49,312 nucleotides of DNA. Source: Fragilaria crotonensis. Lineage: Eukaryota > Bacillariophyta > Fragilariophyceae > Fragilariales > Fragilariaceae. Location of the stretch: positions 1 to 49,312 of the forward strand of contig JAKSYS010000481.1 of NCBI GenBank assembly GCA_022925895.1, written 5' to 3'. Below, one piece after another: positions 1 through 12,500 of the stretch. Each line of letters opens with the position of its first letter. Position 1 is the first letter of the stretch. Both the position numbers and the translations under genes were made by a program. The notes beneath the pieces were generated by a model. The model was not told the DNA's origin. It saw nothing but the letters and a program-made list of their open reading frames with translations, and made no database searches.

Positions 1-84
1 AATATCGCGAGTAGACTGTGACACGTTGTCGGTTCCGTCTTGCGCTGTGATTAAAGATCTCCACTCGTATTCATAGTAAAGATC

Positions 85-1318
85 ATGATTCGAAGCAGTC
101 TAGCAGCTGTCGTTGTGTTCCATGCCTGCCTCTTGGGCTTGGCATCTTCTTATGGTAAGGGTAAGGACAACAATCAAGTTAATGTGGATCGGGACCGAGA
201 CTGAGACAGAACGAGAGTCTGATCGTTACTCAGAGACAATCGAGTGTAGTATGATGAACAAGTTGTCAGTGTACATCTTGAGAATTGAGTGTTGAATATC
301 ATGCTCACAGTGGTTTCCATGATGCTTCTCGTCGTATGCACAGGTAATATGCATTTGATACCATCCCGCTAACGTACAGTATCTTTCCCTCATCACGATA
401 AACAGCACCATCATTTGTTCCCAATACCAATCATCACTTGGTTCAGAGTTCCATAATGTCCAAGAATGTTCGTTCCATTTACAGTGGCCATTCCTCTTCC
501 TCATCGACTTCTGAATCAAAGAATTACCATGATGCCCATTGGTGTCCCAAGGTTGCCTATCGTGTTCCAGGATCGCAATCGGCAGATTGGTACGTGGTGC
601 TCGTCGTTATTAGTGTTGTTACTTTTGTTATTGCTGCATGGCTACGCCGATCCTTCTCGGTCGAGTATCCAAGTGCCACATCTTCTTTTGCATCTCTCAC
701 CACTTGGAATACCACATTTCATCCTGCATATCCTAACACTCTCACCAACAATGCCACTCATCATCCAGGGTCGACATTTACAATCGCTTGTACCGCGAAC
801 GCATCATCTTTTGGGTTCCGAAATTGACGACGAACTTGCCAATCAAGTGATTGGTGTCATGCTCTACCTCGATTCCGAAGACTCCTCCAAACCCATTTAT
901 CTCTACATCAACTGCCCCGGTGGATCTGTCATTTCCGGATTGGCCATTTACGATGCCATGCAGCACATCAAATCCAGTCATTACCATCAATTTGGGTCTG
1001 GCCGCCAGCATGGCATCCTTCATTCTGGCTGCCGGCTCCAAGGGCAAACGTTTGGCACTCCCATCGTCCCGCATCATGATCCATCAGCCCATGGGAGGCG
1101 CTCAGGGACAGGCGGAAGATATTAAAGTCGAGGCGACACAAATTATGAGAATTCGTGATAATATTTGTAAATTGTATGCCATGATGACGGGTAGGACAGT
1201 CCAACAGATTGTTCAGGATTTGGATCAGGATAACTTTCTTTCGGCCCAAGAGGCGGTGGAATATGGATTGATTGATCGGGTTTTGGAATATAGTAAGGAT
1301 CAGGATAGTCAACTTTAA
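85..1318 (+). CDS. clpP: ATP-dependent Clp protease proteolytic subunit, plastid-targeted (apparent frameshifts)
   Basis: Serine peptidase core of the Clp protease, which degrades unfolded stromal proteins together with a Clp ATPase. The ATG at 85 opens a hydrophobic signal peptide ([20 protein letters not shown]). I infer intron 1 at 155-484 (gtaagg...tttacag), which restores a frame leading to [20 protein letters not shown] across a break. Intron 2 at 590-768 (gtacgt...ccag) joins SADW to [14 protein letters not shown]. The catalytic triad is visible: Ser in GLAASMASF, His in RIMIHQP, Asp in LDQDNF. Three breaks interrupt the frame: after CCC 546-548, at TTTT 809-812 and at about 976. The first two are each repaired by one base in a homopolymer, and the third needs +2 or -1. 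The residue just after the likely cleavage site is aromatic (SS-Y), as expected for diatom plastid import. The family call is secure. Whether the gene is functional or the breaks are sequence errors is open. Confidence 0.85.
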
Positions 1319-1767
1319 AGAAAAGTTGTGGTGGCGAAGACGACGAGGAGGAGGAGATGAGTATAGGGGTGGCGAGTGATGGAGGTGTGAAAGATTTTGC
1401 AATCTGATCAAGGGTGGCAACTCGTTAGAGAATAAGAGACTAGAGAATCAAGGTTTTTCTCAATGGCTCGTATTTCGTTATGGAGGTCATACATATATTA
1501 GTATCATGTGTAGCTGTCGAAGGCCATTGCTGGAATATAGTTTCGAGGCGGAGCGCAACTGATGTGCGGGGGTAGAGAGGCCAGGAGTGTCTACAAAAAT
1601 ACTTGCTCGTCCAAAGATAGCGAAACGCTCCACTTCTTGTTAAACTAAATATTTTTTATATAAATAAATCATTACCTTTGAGGGTGATCCCCATTTCTTA
1701 TTTCGATTGTCATTCATGTCTTGTGTCTGTTCCATTCTTGCCTTCATCACTCACTCACTTATTGCAT
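1319..1767. other. Convergent intergenic region between clpP and the tRNA-binding gene
   Basis: Holds the 3' ends of two convergent genes. A purine-rich stretch (about 1340-1365) follows the clpP stop. An AT-rich tract at about 1643-1675 contains an AATAAA-like hexamer that could serve polyadenylation. No further gene is seen. Confidence 0.5.
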
Positions 1768-3322
1768 TCAAGCAACATGTGCATTGGCCATGAGATTAAT
1801 GGCGGCAAGGTTTCCCTGTGGAATGGTGGTCGTATGGGCCACATGGTCTTGTCCGTCGGCGGCAGTGTACACCACCAAACCATTGGCATTGGTGCGAAGA
1901 TTCGGCAATACCTTTTCGACAATTTTTTTCTTGGCCACCTTGTTTTCTGGTTCGGGTTCACCCGTCAGTGTTCCAAATAAGAGGCGTTCACCCGGAATTG
2001 GCAATGTACTAGTAGTAGATGTTGGGCCAACAAATTCCACCTTTTCATGACTGTCATCGGACGCACACAGGACCATGCCATGCGATGGGAATCCAGCAAG
2101 ATTACGACTCTTGAGATTGCAAAGGACGAGTACGTAGCGATCCACAAGGTCCTCCGTTTGATAAAAGGCACGCAATCCTGAAGCAATCTGACGAGGCTTG
2201 TCTTCGCCGACATCGACTTCTTCACAAAAGAGTTTGTCGGATTCTGGATGATGCCATGCCTTGAGAATTTTACCAATCCGAATGTCAAGGGCGGTAATGT
2301 CAATGGCAGGTTCGGGAGTTGCAGTAGGAGCTGTAGGGGCTGCTTTTGGATGCGGCCTTTTTCGCAGCACGCTTGTCAGCAGCAGCCTTTTCTCTTCCTC
2401 CGTCAAGCCGCCACCAGTAGCAGCAGCCGCCGCCGTTGGTGCTGCTACAGTCGCTACCGATGTTGCTGTTGCTGCTTCTGTCCCTTGGTACCCGAAGATG
2501 TCGTCGTGGCGGGTGCTGTCGTGGATGGGAATGATTCTTGTTCGGTTCCATAAAGAAAATGGGCATTGGGATCGTCGTCGTCGTCGTCTTCGTTACAGCA
2601 GCAACAAGTGGTGGCAATTGTTTGGCTCCCAGGTTTGTCATTTGAGCATGAACCGTGGTGATCCATCGTACAATGTTGGGAGTTGTCGTGAAATCCCATC
2701 CATTCGTAGTATTGTTGTTGACCAGACGGAGGAGTGCAACACAAAGATCCATATCGGCCAATGTGGCTTGCGACGAAGGAATCAGGAATGCTCTCGTTTC
2801 CAAATGCTGTTCGAGGTGTTGGAATAGATTTGATTGGAAATTCTCCTCGTCGGCGGCGTTGTTTGCTGTAACATACTTGTCAACATCATGTGCCACCGTC
2901 ATCCAACTTGCCAAGGATGACATGGCAACAACTGACTTTTGAGATCCAGCATTTTGACTGGCAGCACCATGTCCACCCAAGAGAATAAAATCAAGTGCAT
3001 AATGCAAGAATGGTCCTGCCAAGGCTCTCAAAATCGATGCCCGTTGGGTCAAGAGGACACCACTAGAATCACCACCACCACTACTTGTTTCAACATGTTG
3101 TTGTAATGTCAACACATCCTTGTCCTTATTGTTGTTCTTTGGAACAGTTCCCTTCTTTGCATTGGCATTTGACGCCAAAATTCGCTGTTTCACTTGACGA
3201 TCTGATGCTAAATGGAGTACCAATTGCAAGACAACATCTCGTTCCAATACCGATGCAGATGCCGTCAACGTACAAAGCGCAGCGTTTGTCACAATGGCAC
3301 TACTTGTGCTGCCAACTGCCAT
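1768..3322 (-). CDS. Arc1p/AIMP1-like tRNA-binding cofactor (EMAP-II domain), apparent frameshifts
   Basis: Reads leftward from the ATG at 3322. The N-terminal ~230 residues include a GST-C-like helical stretch (LIPSSQATLADMDLCVALLR), typical of multi-synthetase complex scaffolds. A D/T-rich linker follows, then a basic Ala/Lys segment (KAAADKRAAKKAASK). The C-terminal ~165 residues form an EMAP-II/Arc1p OB fold, beginning ALDIRIGKILKAWHHPESDK and containing LVLCNLKSRNLAGFPSHGM. Proteins of this design deliver tRNA to aminoacyl-tRNA synthetases. The frame changes at about 2585 (GAC repeat), about 2485 (CAG repeat), 2393 (A run) and 2352 (A run); the last two compensate each other. Each side of every break gives family-typical sequence, so I treat the span as one gene. 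A fused tyrosyl- or methionyl-tRNA synthetase C-terminus is less likely, because no synthetase catalytic domain precedes it. Confidence 0.8.
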
Positions 3323-6300
3323 GGTTTCTGTTGCTGTTGTTGATGTTGTTTATGCTTGGTGTTGTATGATATGTGTGATATCAGGTATAGAATCAATGTG
3401 ACGATAATGACAATGAGGCGGTATGTTGTCGAGTTGTCGAATTGCCAAAGTGTACTGCCGATTGTTGTCAGAAGGAGATACTGTATCATACCCACCTGGT
3501 ACTATGAACTGTGAACATGGCGCACGTATTATACTACAGCACTCGTACAGCATACATGTTTGTGCACTCTACATAATCGCCACAAAGCATCTCATCAATC
3601 ACAAATCCCTTAAAAATCCGTGTACTGAGTACTGTATCCCGTACAAGTACTACTAGTACTCCAGTACAGTACTTTTACACACCGTCTATTCAAACAATTG
3701 TGTGGTCACCGTTCACCTCCACGCGTCATTCGTTGCAGCGGCGTTACAGTGCTGCGATTTTTATTATACTCAGTACTGAGTACTACTGTAACTTGAGACT
3801 GCATCTGTACTGGAGTCCGAGTACAGGTACACCGAGTACCATGTTCATGGTCTACTGTCTACCTGGTAGTGGCATGGTAAAGTACCATTTACTAGAGTAC
3901 TACAGTAACTTGAGACTGCATCTGTACTTGAGTCGGGTACCGGTACACCGAGTACCATGTTCATGGTCTACTGTTACTTGGTAGTGGCATGGTAATTTAC
4001 CATTTACTTGTGTCCTCCACCGGAGCGGCGAGCACAACACTTTGAGGAATAGTAGCAGTGAAATTTATTGTGGCATTGAGGGATCTTCTTGCAAGTCACC
4101 AACACTGGTGAATCCACAAACAAAATTTGCTTGCTGCACACTACCAATGCAGCATCACCACTATGATCCTCCTCAGGAAGGAGCAAAATGTGACAAAGTT
4201 TGGTGTACCACCAGCATGCCACTTGAAATATTTCCAAATGAGGATTCACCAGTTCTCACTTGCTGTTGCTGCAAGAGTAAATATGGAAGTGAAAATGAGC
4301 TTGCAGTTTTGCCAAAGTTCAGTGACACCAGCTAGTAGTAGGCAATAATTTTCAGCCAGCAGCAGCAATTCAAACAACCCCAGAAAAGGATCAGCCTCTG
4401 GCTGGCTGCTGGGGACTGTAGAGCGAGACAATGGAAAAATGATAATTTCAACAGCTTATCCTAAGCAGGCAGCATCAGTAGTGGAGCATTGTATTACTTC
4501 TAGCTACTTTTGACCTACTGGCACTTGATAAGAGAGTAAAGAAGCAAAGCAGGCATGCTGGTTCTGTGAAGGACAATCATGGTTTGAACATTTTTGTTTC
4601 AACAACAATAACACTTGGCTACAGGCTGTCACACCCCGTGCTGTTTGTGGCATTTGCAATGAGGAAAGATACTGGATCCCTATAAACTGTTGCATCCAAT
4701 GCTCGATTACTAGGGTACGTGGCACATGGCCAGCAGGGATGTCAGTACTCCAATAGGAGCAGTAGGCAGTAGCCAGTAGCCTGTAATGAGACTTGGAACT
4801 GAACTATTGCAGTGATGAGAGGTGAAACAGTTGAAGTTACTTCTATGATTGGTGGTCTGTCATGAAGTGCGGAAGAGCACACTCCTACTCTTGACTGTTG
4901 TAATCCTTAACTCTAAAGCCCTAAAACCCTCACCGCCACCGCCTTTTTAAGGTCCAAAAGCTGGCCGGATCGCCTTAATTAACACCCCGGCTCGTGCTCC
5001 TTTCCTTCCAAAAAACGATTCAATCCTGGGTCGCTTACCTGCGACACGTGCCCGCGTGGCACGGACGTGTCGAATGACCTTCGTCAAAACGGGAACATTT
5101 TTTCTATACGAACGACCCTCCGGGAGTCATTTTTGTGCTGTGAGGTCGCTCTTGACGAGGAGGACACTGCCAGATGGCGTCTTTCGATTCTAGTTCGTTA
5201 TAACATATATTCATTCGCAGGGAAAAAAAGGTCATCTTCACAAATCATCAACGCCTATGAATGTCTGAATCTTACCTTGGATGCGGTGTAGAGTGGTACC
5301 TGCCACTATTACAATTATGCCTTGTGACATTCAAATGGCATCAAAGAAATGGGGACATGATAATCGTTTACATAAATGTATTGAATAGAACAGGGGGACA
5401 TTCGGAAACGCGCCTCTGGCAGGTACATTGAACGAGGTAGAAGCTACATCATGAAATCGGATACCACAGTACCGATTCGGTTTTGCAATGACTTGTTCTC
5501 CCTTGCATGTCACGTTGCCAACGCATCGCTTCTGGTACGAAAGACTTTATATAAATGTCTTCCCTTCGGCGACACGTAAATTTATCAAACTTTGGTTTAT
5601 AGTTGATGAAATTGTAAATACAAAATTGCACGCAGTATCGAAGTTCTGATTGATACTGAAGCACCCTATTCGAAGACTTGTTGAACAAGGAGACATTTAT
5701 TTACGAGGACATTGTTTCGGGAAGACATCAATTTCGGGAGACATCTATTGTGTTTGTCCAGCTGTAGAAATGTACTCAACTGGAGGTTGTTTTGAAGTTT
5801 GAGTACCAGACAAATTCATCCGAGCAGCCATAAGAGTGTAGACATTTCGGCCCGCCGTGAAGAGACTTCCTTCTATTGTGTCCGTGCTGTCTTGCTTGTC
5901 GACCAAATTGTCATGTAGATTTTGTACCAGAGACTGCTCATAAGCATTTTGCACGAATTCGCCGGTTGTCGCGTTGGGGTTGATTTTGCATCAAGGTTTT
6001 TTTGTGCAGACCGAGTACACAAATGATGTACTGAACGCTGAGTGCCTGTCGCTATCCTCTCATTTCAGAATTGTTCTGTTTGGTTTGGCAAAAGCTCAAT
6101 CACTCTCTCTTTCCATAGAGATTACACTCCAGTCTTTGCACTCGCACAAAAAGAATCTGGCTTAATCGACGGACAAGTCTTTTGACGACAGTTGTGTTTG
6201 TTTGTGTTGCACATTGCACAGACATTCATAACTTTATCACCTGATCGCCACCAACCCTGATAGAGCTACTCCTCCCATCCACTACTCGCATATAATCATC

Positions 6301-6328
6301 ATCACAATCTTCATTCATCCCCGCCATC
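3323..6328. other. Long intergenic region, GTAC-rich palindromic DNA, no recognised gene
   Basis: 3323-3600 should hold the promoter of the leftward tRNA-binding gene. 3600-4010 is rich in AGTACT/GTAC palindromes and contains a tandem duplication (listed separately). 4010-6300 has only short ORFs (at most about 97 codons) with Cys-rich or otherwise non-protein-like composition. A few imperfect CCCTAAA-like units occur at about 4918-4932. No RNA gene was recognised. Confidence 0.5.
3777..4006. repeat. Two-copy tandem repeat, period 115-117 bp
   Basis: Copy 1 (about 3777-3891) and copy 2 (about 3895-4006) share ACTTGAGACTGCATCTGTAC, ACACCGAGTACCATGTTCATGG and GTAGTGGCATGGTAA, with few differences. 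The period drifts from 117 to 115 bp because of small indels. Both copies are studded with GTAC palindromes. No coding function is apparent. Confidence 0.85.
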
Positions 6329-8620
6329 ATGTTTGGTTGGATCAACGATTGTACTGAAAAGCTCGTCATTACCAAATTTGGAATTGACGCATGGCACTCG
6401 ATTAAAGAAAAGGCTGACTGTGCCGTTGTGGATGGTGGATTCGTCCGACACGAGTACTATCCCGATGAGTCCACTGTCAAATTGGTCGTGGCCGCCTCGG
6501 AATTGTTGGGCCTCACTGTCGATCAAGTTCTCGAGGCATTCGGAACATTCTTTATGGAATTCGTTCGAGCCGAAGGATTTGATAACCTATTGCAGTGTCA
6601 GGGCAATACGCTACAAAGTTGGTTGAGCAACATGAATGCACTCCATGATCATTTGCAGTCGAGTTTGCCACCTGGTATGGTCGCACCAGTATTTTGGTGT
6701 GAAAGTGATGATGCAAATGGGGATCCATGATTTTGCATTATTACAGTAAACAGGGTAGCTTGTTGGTGCCACTCGTGGTTGGTGTGGTCAAGGAAGTGGC
6801 TAGGTACCATTTCGATGTTGCTATTGATATGGTCATGCTGACTAAACAAGATGAGGATGGGGCGTCTCATACGAGGTACGTTGCAATTTCAGGAACAATT
6901 TTAACAAAATACGACTTTGAACTCATTTTATTGCCAACCTGCCATCCACCATTTCATTCGGGAATTCGCTTTACTCCCACTCATCAGTTGGACAATCAAG
7001 GCAGCAGATCCCGAGGAAGCTTGGAAAATCACACTCCAAGAGTCGAAGCTTATACCCAAGGCATCGTCATCACAGGCAGAGCCAACTGTCCGTAGGTGCC
7101 CATTCTCTGGGATGACACTCCCATCCCCAGACGTCGCCGTCGACGCTGCAAGGGGGGCTGAAAACGTGGAATCAAAAGATTCGATTCCCGTACAGGTTGC
7201 TGCTTCGTCTGCGTGCCCTGTCGCTGTGAATGATGAAACTAACGTTGACGCGAAGCCAGCCACACCCAAAGAACCATGCATATCAAGTCGCAACATGAAA
7301 AAGATTTTTCCGTACCACATCGTTATCAATGAAACGTTTGATATCATTCAAATCGGAAACTCTCTGCCTCCCCTTATGGGTCAAACTGAAGAAGACCTTC
7401 TGGGCAAGAAGATTGCGGACGTTCTCATCATTTCCAGACCTGTTTTGGGAGCTTGGGAATGGCAGTCGCTCAGGAAACTCGAGGACCAAACTTTCTTCGT
7501 CGATCCAATCGACCAGACTCTGGTACATGTCAAATTCAAGGCCAATACAGTGGTCGTATCAGACCCCGGCGAGGCATATCAAGTCATGTTAGTCCTTTCG
7601 CCAGATGTGAAGAACGTGAAGGAGCTCAGATGCATGAAACTGACAATGTCCGATTTGCCGCTTCATTCCTTTCAACGAGACGCAGTGTTTCTGGGAGAAC
7701 ACATTGCGTCCGAAGTCAAGTCCTCGCTCAAGTTGGATCACTTGTCCAAGAAGCTCCGTCACGAGCAACATCTATCCAAAGTCCTGTTGCATTCCATGCT
7801 CCCCCCGCACGTGGCAAACGAATTGCGAGCGGGCAAACTGGTAGAGCCAGAGCTTCACGAGAATGTGACTCTCTTCTTTTCCGATATTGTGGGCTTTACC
7901 AACATTTGCGAAGACATTTTTCCGTGGGATTGTGTGGACCTTCTCAATCGCCTCTACTGTGTCATGGACTATCTATCCGCCAAATTTGACCTGTACAAGG
8001 TCGAAACCATCGGCGATAGTTACCTCTGTGCGTCCGGATTGCCGAACGCTGATCCGGAACATGCTCGAAAGGTGGCAAATTTTGCAATCGCGTGCATGCA
8101 CTGTTGCCAGCTCGTCATGAATCCGTCGACCGGAGAGCCCATTCAGCTTCGCATCGGCATTCATTCCGGAGCGTGCATGACCGGAGTCGTTGGGATGAAA
8201 ACTCCGCACTACTGTGTATTTGGTGACACGGTCAACACAGCGTCGAGGCACGAGTCGACCAGCGTGGCTGGCAAGATCCAGTGCAGCAGCATCACGTACG
8301 GGCTGCTCAAACACTTTTCTCCCAAGCAAGAATTTGAATTCGTCTCGCGGGGTTTGGTTGACATGAAAGGCAAGGGGTTAATGGCGACGTATTTCCTTGA
8401 ATACGCTACGAATGATAATCCTGATGTCAACCCTGAAGCTTTGGACGTCATTCTGAACGAAGTCGACGAACTATTGCGCGCCCGCAGCTTCAGCAAAAAG
8501 CGTTATTTCAAGCATTACGGCAGACGAGATTCGGAGACATATTTCCGTGGAAGCATTACCGGAAGTAGCACAAGTGACACGTCTCAACCAGACTTGGATG
8601 TGGATGAATTTCTTCAGTGA
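6329..8620 (+). CDS. H-NOX-HNOBA-guanylate cyclase (soluble guanylate cyclase-like gas sensor)
   Basis: Domains in order: H-NOX (residues 1 to about 180), HNOBA (from MKKIFPYHIVINETFDIIQIGN), a signalling helix (LLHSMLPPHVANELRAGK) and a class III cyclase domain (NVTLFFSDIVGFTNIC to the end). The heme-ligand His is His106 in NALHDHL, matching His105 of animal sGC beta1. Both metal Asp are present (FSDIVGFT, ETIGDSY). The Glu in KVETIGD and Cys in YCVFGDTVN mark guanylate rather than adenylate specificity, and Asn/Arg in DTVNTASR complete the site, so a homodimer could be active. The H-NOX frame breaks at GGGG 6716-6719, where one extra G restores it. I infer a 112-nt intron at 6876-6987 (gtacgt...catcag). 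The ATG at 6329 opens MFGWINDC, as in the family. The YxSxR heme motif reads YYSKQ. The C-terminal ~60 residues are family-unlike and Ser/Asp-rich. Confidence 0.9.
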
Positions 8621-9514
8621 AGCTGGGAGAGGAATTCGATGTTAATTTTTCGTTTATCTAATATTACATGCTGCTTTGGTGAACTAGTAATTCGTGGGCA
8701 TGTGTTAGGTATCATTCACAACTTGCCTGTCCTCTTGCCAATCCCCGTGCTCCCTTTAGTAGGCGGACTCGTATTTACATACATGCAGAACGCAAAAAAA
8801 TGGCTACAAGTACCAAGATTGTTGCATTACTCGTTGGTCGATTTTCCTACCTAAGAACCTGGTTTGGTTGGCATTGTCGCAATGATAGCAGCAACAGCAC
8901 CAAGGCCCGTGAAGCGTGAAGCCAGTAGCCTACCGTCTAGCTAAAATAGAGTCAATGCCAAATAACACAGCTCATCACCGCAATCATGATGAGGTGCGCT
9001 GTCGCGCCTTTTTCTATGAGAAACGAGACCCCACCGCCATGCCCCCTACCCGAACCCAGAAATTTATAGCTATCTTCGATCCGCAAACAAGAATTTTATA
9101 GCTATCTTCGATACGCTTCGAATCCGTCGTTGGTCGGAACATCCGGCAGTGCCAGGGGGGGGAGTTCACAGGTCACAAGTCACAATCAACAGTCGAGCAA
9201 CCACGCAAAGTACGTCGGATTCATGAACGATGACTTCAAGGAGTACAATTCTTATTATTCATTTTATCTGTGTTTAAATAAATTGATTTTCCCATACTCC
9301 GAGTTCTCATGTTTGGGTTCTTTATGAGTACAATTTAATACTCTGGAGTATGCTTGTTTAGAATGTCGGTAAATGATCGTTATTGGCTGCTTGATGTGTG
9401 CTCCAAGTTGATAATTCGACGGAAATATTGCGAAATAACGAATCATTGCTTGATCTTCAATTCATAGTTTTTGCATCAGCTCAAAATTTCGATATAAAGT
9501 GATACGTTCGGGAT
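8621..9514. other. Intergenic region with a short direct repeat
   Basis: No gene recognised. Two copies of TTATAGCTATCTTCGAT lie 33 bp apart at about 9063 and 9096. A weak palindrome around GAGTA...TACTC occurs near 9300-9350. The promoter of the downstream coiled-coil gene should lie here. Confidence 0.4.
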
Positions 9515-12500
9515 ATGATTATAAAATCCGTGGGCTCCAAGCATACAATGAAGTCACAGTACTCATTGTATGACAACACCGAATACCCATCAAAACCTGG
9601 GCACACGTTTGGCGAGCGGCCTCGCCGTAAATATTTTATTTTTAATTACACTACACCTGCTGAGCACGCATCACGGTCGCTCGTTAGGATCAAAAATCAT
9701 GAGTTTCGTCACGAAAACGTAAGACTCATCGTCATTTCACAAATTGACACCGATGGCAAAATGAATCGATACACAGGTGCACCGCTCGCTGTGCTGAACG
9801 AAGTTTCGGATACCCAGAAGAAGTCGAAAGCGCCCAACGATGCAGATTCTGAAGATACTTTGACCGCGTCTTCCTCTGGTTCCCAGGATGGATGCGATGA
9901 GCAATCAACTTTCGATGAGCAGTTCGTAGCGCAGCCATCATGCGGCGATCGCATCACAATTGAGATCACAGATCCACATGGTCGGTGTGTAGAACTTGTG
10001 AAACAACTGGAGGCGGTCAAGCGAGCCATTGTAGCACCTCTAGAAAACGAGATTGCCAGGATCAAGAACAGTCCTGCCGAAGAACTCGGGTCCCCGGAAG
10101 TCCAAGAACTTGAGACAATTCTCATGCCCACTTTGAGTTTACTGTCAGACCAGGGCAACGAATCATTGGAAGAAGAAAAGGACAATCATGTCAGAGATGA
10201 AAGCGAGGTGTTGCCTGATCCTTTGGTGGACCAATCGCTTCGGCGACACACCGAAAAAGAGTTGCTGGCTATGCGTGAGTCTCTCGAAGTCAGAAAAGAA
10301 TGGAGGGCGTTCTATGCTTATCACCTGGAACGCTTTCGACAGCTGCACGCTGCAGTTGTACTTCAATACCACGACAAGCTTACGGAAGTTGATCAACGAT
10401 GCCGCAACACCGAGGAAGATCTTCGTGTTGCTAATCGTGATTTGGCTCAAATCAGCCAGGTCACTGTCGATAAAACTAAGGAAGTTGTTCGGTTAGAGAA
10501 GGAGAACAAGCGAGTTCATCGAGAGCTGAACACATTCAAACATGAGAGCGCAAAACTGTTGCTCAAGATAGCAAAGGAACATAGGTTGACCAAGGCCAAG
10601 TTGGAGTCAGGTTGGAGGCCGCTTCACAAGAAATTGATTCTTTGGAGGGCGACATCAAGAAGTATGAAGGTTTGAAGAAAGAAAACCGAAGCTCCAAGAG
10701 GCTGAACGCTGTTCTGAACGACAAACTTCGTGTAAAGACGAAGGAAGCCACCGATCTTTTCGCTGAAAATCTGAAGCTGAGAGAGCAAGGCATGCTACTC
10801 CGACGTGATCTGACGAATGCTTCCCAACACATAACATCGCTTACTCAATCCTTAGCGAGTGATCAAGAAGAAAAGGCAGCCTTGTTGGACGAAGTGCAGA
10901 CAGCTAGAAACAGAAGCAGTCTCGAACAAGAAGATTTGCTCCAAGTCAATCATCAACTCAAACTTCGAGTTGACGAAGTGGAGACATTGCTCCAGACCCA
11001 GAACGACGAGTTACAACAGAGGTACTGCGACTTGGAGCTGATGAAAGACGAGATGTCCCAACTTCGTGCTGGAAAGGAGTTCGAACGAGAGGTTAATGAG
11101 GGCCTTTGCGAAACCCTCGAAGGGCGCTGCGAGAGGCTTACGAACAGTGCAAGATCAAGGACGAGGTGTTGTTGGACACCCGTCTATGCCACAATTGGCG
11201 AAACAAGAGCTATCACTGCTTACCGCCGAGTTCGAGTTGGAAAGAGAATGTGCAAATAATCTGATAACTAGTCTTCAGGAACAGCTTTACGAAGCTGACG
11301 TTGTCGGGAAAATGCAGGAGAGTGATTTGGACGAGTCTCAACGAATTCTTTTGCATTTTCTGATGAGGCGGCAGCCTTGAAATCAGATCTCGAATTGGAG
11401 GAGACTGAGTCGCGAAATACAGGAGTCGATTACCCTCAATTGCAAGACGCAGTGGCACGCAACGAAGTCCAAGACGCGCAGATTATGGAATCACAGTCCC
11501 GCAATGACATCCTCGAGGCGGAAAGAGCGAGGCAACATGCAGAAATCGAGGCTCTCAGGGGCAAGCTGCTCAGTTAAGGAAAGATTTAGATTCCCAGCGC
11601 GAGCAATCATCGGTGCTGGTCAACAGACATACTGAGGAGGTGCAGAAGCTACAAGATGCCAATACCTCGCTCCTTGGGCAGCTAGCAGCGATCAAGTCTG
11701 CGTCCGAAGGTGAGAGAGACGCCTCTGTAGAAAATCGAGCCTGAAGATTGAAATTGGTGGACTTCAAATGGACAATCAATTGCTTGAATACGAAATATCT
11801 CAGCTCAAGGCTCACTTGGAAATCGTCATGGAAGAGAACGTCCTCCTCAGTGACAACGCATTTGAAGCTGGTGACTTCGGCGCTCGTGAGCAATCGGAGA
11901 TTGATTTTGGCATGATTATCGCGAGCTTTGATATGGACGATGAAATGGCAATTGTCTCTCCTTGTACAGCAGATGCAGCGCCTCTTTCACATATGATGCG
12001 ATTCGCGTCGCTGTCTCAAGGCGCGATCGATGACAACATTCTGGCGGCGTTTGGCGAACTTGACCAGGCACTTCGCAGCAACGACGCACTTTTGGATCAG
12101 GTTTCAAAAGCTGGACTTACTCCAAAACGGGAACCTCGTGCTAGTCGTATCTCCATCGCTGTCGACGAACTTCGTCTCAAGGAGTCGTCCGTTTCCAAGG
12201 AGGCACCTGCCCCGGATACATTGCTGTCGACAAGATCAGCGGAATACTCAGAAGCGCCTGCACTGAGTTCCACAAATGAACGAGTTCCAGGACCAGGACC
12301 GAACCTCTCATGTGCCTCTGTGTCGCAAATCATCGATTCTGCGACTTTGGTCAACGTGAGTGCGTCCCCAGTCTCAACAGAGGAAGTCACTCTTCGGCAA
12401 TTAGCGGATGTTATCAGCCCCGAACTGCCTCTCAACAAATCAGCGGCGTTGTCCGTGCCTTCAGACGAATACAAATACGTTAGAATCGCGACACCAGATT

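Noticed and set aside
226-519. ORFs on both strands inside clpP intron 1
   Set aside because: Covered by a well-formed GT-AG intron; composition not protein-like.
4910-4940. CCCTAAA-like units resembling interstitial telomere repeat
   Set aside because: Only two or three imperfect units with irregular spacing; likely chance.
9600-9700. AT-rich GTAAAT...TTAG stretch as an intron in the coiled-coil gene
   Set aside because: Removing it creates a frame with an early stop, while leaving it in keeps the ORF open.
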